A stretch of DNA of 7,042 nucleotides, from the NCBI GenBank assembly GCA_013812995.1, contig JACCSL010000659.1, positions 1 to 7,042 on the forward strand, in the 5' to 3' direction. Source of the stretch: Ardenticatenales bacterium. GTDB taxonomy: Bacteria > Chloroflexota > Anaerolineae > Ardenticatenales > Ardenticatenaceae. Numbering within the stretch: the first letter of the stretch is position 1; each line of letters starts with the position of its first letter. Both the position numbers and the translations under genes were made by a program. This document shows positions 6,049-7,042 of this stretch, in pieces. A model generated the notes under the pieces. That model saw only the letters and a list, made by a program, of their open reading frames with translations. It was not told the origin of the DNA and ran no database searches.

Positions 6049-7042
6049 CTAGCGGGGTCTTCGTTCACGATCAACTGTTAGAAACCGTTTGATAATCGGA
6101 AATACCTGACGTGCCAACTTCTCCAGGTCAAGCGCCTGCTCCTTTGGCTTCTCCTGCGCAAGAGAAGGTGTGGGAGAAGTCTCAGAAGTGCTCCCGGGGG
6201 CATCAATCTTTTGAACGGGGGTCGCCTCAGCAGAAGGAGCCGCTTGCCGTTGTACGAGTTCCACAGACTCTGCGGCATTTCTACGGGGTAGGGGTAGGCC
6301 ATTTTCTGCCCAGGACGGGCCTGACGACGAGGCCGTAGATCCTGCTCCCCAGTTCGCCATAGCTCTCTGAGCCAAAGAACTTTCCACAGATTTAGGTAGG
6401 CTAGTAATGGAGTGGCCCGATAGATAGCCTTCAAGCTGACCAGCGACGCCTTCCGCAGGAGAGCTACTCCCTTGCGGAGTCAAGCGGGACATCTGTATCC
6501 TGGCTTGAGGGAGAACCGGTGTTTGCATGATCGAACTTGAACGAGGGGCTCCTTCGGCCCGAGCCTCGTTCATGCTTTTAGACAGGGAGCGCTGGACACT
6601 GGGAATCTGGACCGTGCTTAAGTTGCGTTGCACTGACCTTGTGATAGCGTCCTTATTACTGTCCTCAGCCTGAGCCTCGCCCTGCAAGCCCGACTCATTC
6701 CTACTTCTTTGAACAGTCGAAGTATGACTCAGTGGCATACGTGCACGGGAGGTAGCTCGACTCAGCACCTGTTCACCCAGAGTAGGCGCGATGAGGTCAG
6801 CAACGGGCTCACTTTCTGTTGATTCCTTGCGCTGGAGCTTTGGCTGGTGCAACGGTAGCTCCTGGCTCACCTGCCCCTGCACCGTCGCGCTCGCGGGCAC
6901 GCTGCTCTCGCTCACCTGCCGCGCAATCACCGCTCCTGGTCTTGCCTCTACGCTGGGCGTGCTGGCTGGCGTGCTCGCCGTAGCCGGCGACGCGGTGGGC
7001 GTTTCCGTAGCAGTGGTGGGTGTGGGCGTGCGCTGGAGCGGT
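6049..7042 (-). CDS. Disordered VQR-repeat eCIS-linked protein, 3' part
   Basis: The frame is open from the right edge to a TAG at 6049, giving 330 visible residues; the N-terminus is outside. I do not recognise the family. The first 30 or so visible residues are a Thr/Pro/Ala/Ser linker (PLQRTPTPTT, ATETPTASPA). The rest is Ser/Gln/Ala/Glu-rich and looks intrinsically disordered, with scattered V/L-Q-R motifs: LQR at the edge, LQRK, VQRS, VQRN, VQRS, AQRA, VQRQ and a final VQK. Only the last 28 residues look ordered: an amphipathic basic helix, LEKLARQVFPIIKRFL, followed by a charged tail ending in RERRPR. No signal peptide or membrane segment is visible. It lies 20 bp upstream of the LysM adaptor gene, the place of afp6/pvc6 in model loci. 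A GTG at 6930 with a closely spaced AGGAG could be an internal start, giving 293 residues, but coding-like sequence continues upstream. An assembly or linker role is inference only. Confidence 0.75.
   Translation of the reverse strand, partial: PLQRTPTPTTATETPTASPATASTPASTPSVEARPGAVIARQVSESSVPASATVQGQVSQELPLHQPKLQRKESTESEPVADLIAPTLGEQVLSRATSRARMPLSHTSTVQRSRNESGLQGEAQAEDSNKDAITRSVQRNLSTVQIPSVQRSLSKSMNEARAEGAPRSSSIMQTPVLPQARIQMSRLTPQGSSSPAEGVAGQLEGYLSGHSITSLPKSVESSLAQRAMANWGAGSTASSSGPSWAENGLPLPRRNAAESVELVQRQAAPSAEATPVQKIDAPGSTSETSPTPSLAQEKPKEQALDLEKLARQVFPIIKRFLTVDRERRPR

Noticed and set aside
6049..6930. GTG at 6930 as the true start of the disordered protein
   Set aside because: It has an AGGAG only 2 nt away, but the same frame continues upstream with matching composition and another LQR motif, so I treat the gene as partial. 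It cannot be fully excluded.
1..7042. CRISPR array, tRNA, rRNA, insertion sequence or attachment site
   Set aside because: I saw no regularly spaced direct repeats, transposase fragments, terminal repeats or RNA gene signatures; nearly all of the window is coding on the minus strand.

Overview
The window is an internal stretch of one long minus-strand operon that encodes the spike and baseplate of a contractile injection system, a phage-tail-like machine. Reading 5'->3' on the minus strand, from right to left, the genes are: the 3' part of a disordered protein rich in V/L-Q-R motifs (7042-6049); a LysM-bearing tube/baseplate adaptor (6028-5366); a gp27-gp5 fusion spike of the VgrG / phage late control D type (5298-3481); a PAAR-like spike tip (3481-3152); a gp25-like baseplate wedge protein (3133-2720); a 700-residue baseplate J-like wedge protein (2621-519); and the 5' part of a tail-protein-I-like baseplate gene running off the left edge (525-1). 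Five genes are complete and the two at the edges are partial.

This set and order match the Afp7 to Afp12 portion of extracellular contractile injection systems (eCIS; the Serratia antifeeding prophage and Photorhabdus PVC are the models). One local difference is that the PAAR-like gene comes before the gp25-like gene, whereas afp/pvc have gp25 (9) and then PAAR (10). The LysM adaptor combined with a fused gp27-gp5 spike argues for eCIS or a closely related CIS rather than an ordinary myophage. The sheath, tube, ATPase, cap and tail-fibre genes needed to settle the subtype lie outside the window.

The genes are tightly packed: 20 bp, 67 bp, a 1-nt TAATG overlap, 18 bp, 98 bp, and a 7-nt ATGGTAA overlap. 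I see no convincing promoter or terminator, so the window looks like the middle of a polycistronic unit with translational coupling. Small inverted repeats occur in the 67-bp and 98-bp gaps and at the start of the leftmost gene. The + strand carries only antisense shadows.

The organism cannot be fixed from this window. Moderate GC, GTG starts with Shine-Dalgarno sequences, and protein sequences resembling the non-proteobacterial eCIS type (as I recall them from Chloroflexota such as Ktedonobacteria, and from actinobacteria or cyanobacteria) suggest an environmental bacterium of that kind. This is a low-confidence inference. The least understood part is the disordered VQR-repeat protein, with its Thr/Pro/Ala-rich segment and basic C-terminal helix, which sits where small afp6/pvc6-type genes sit in model loci.
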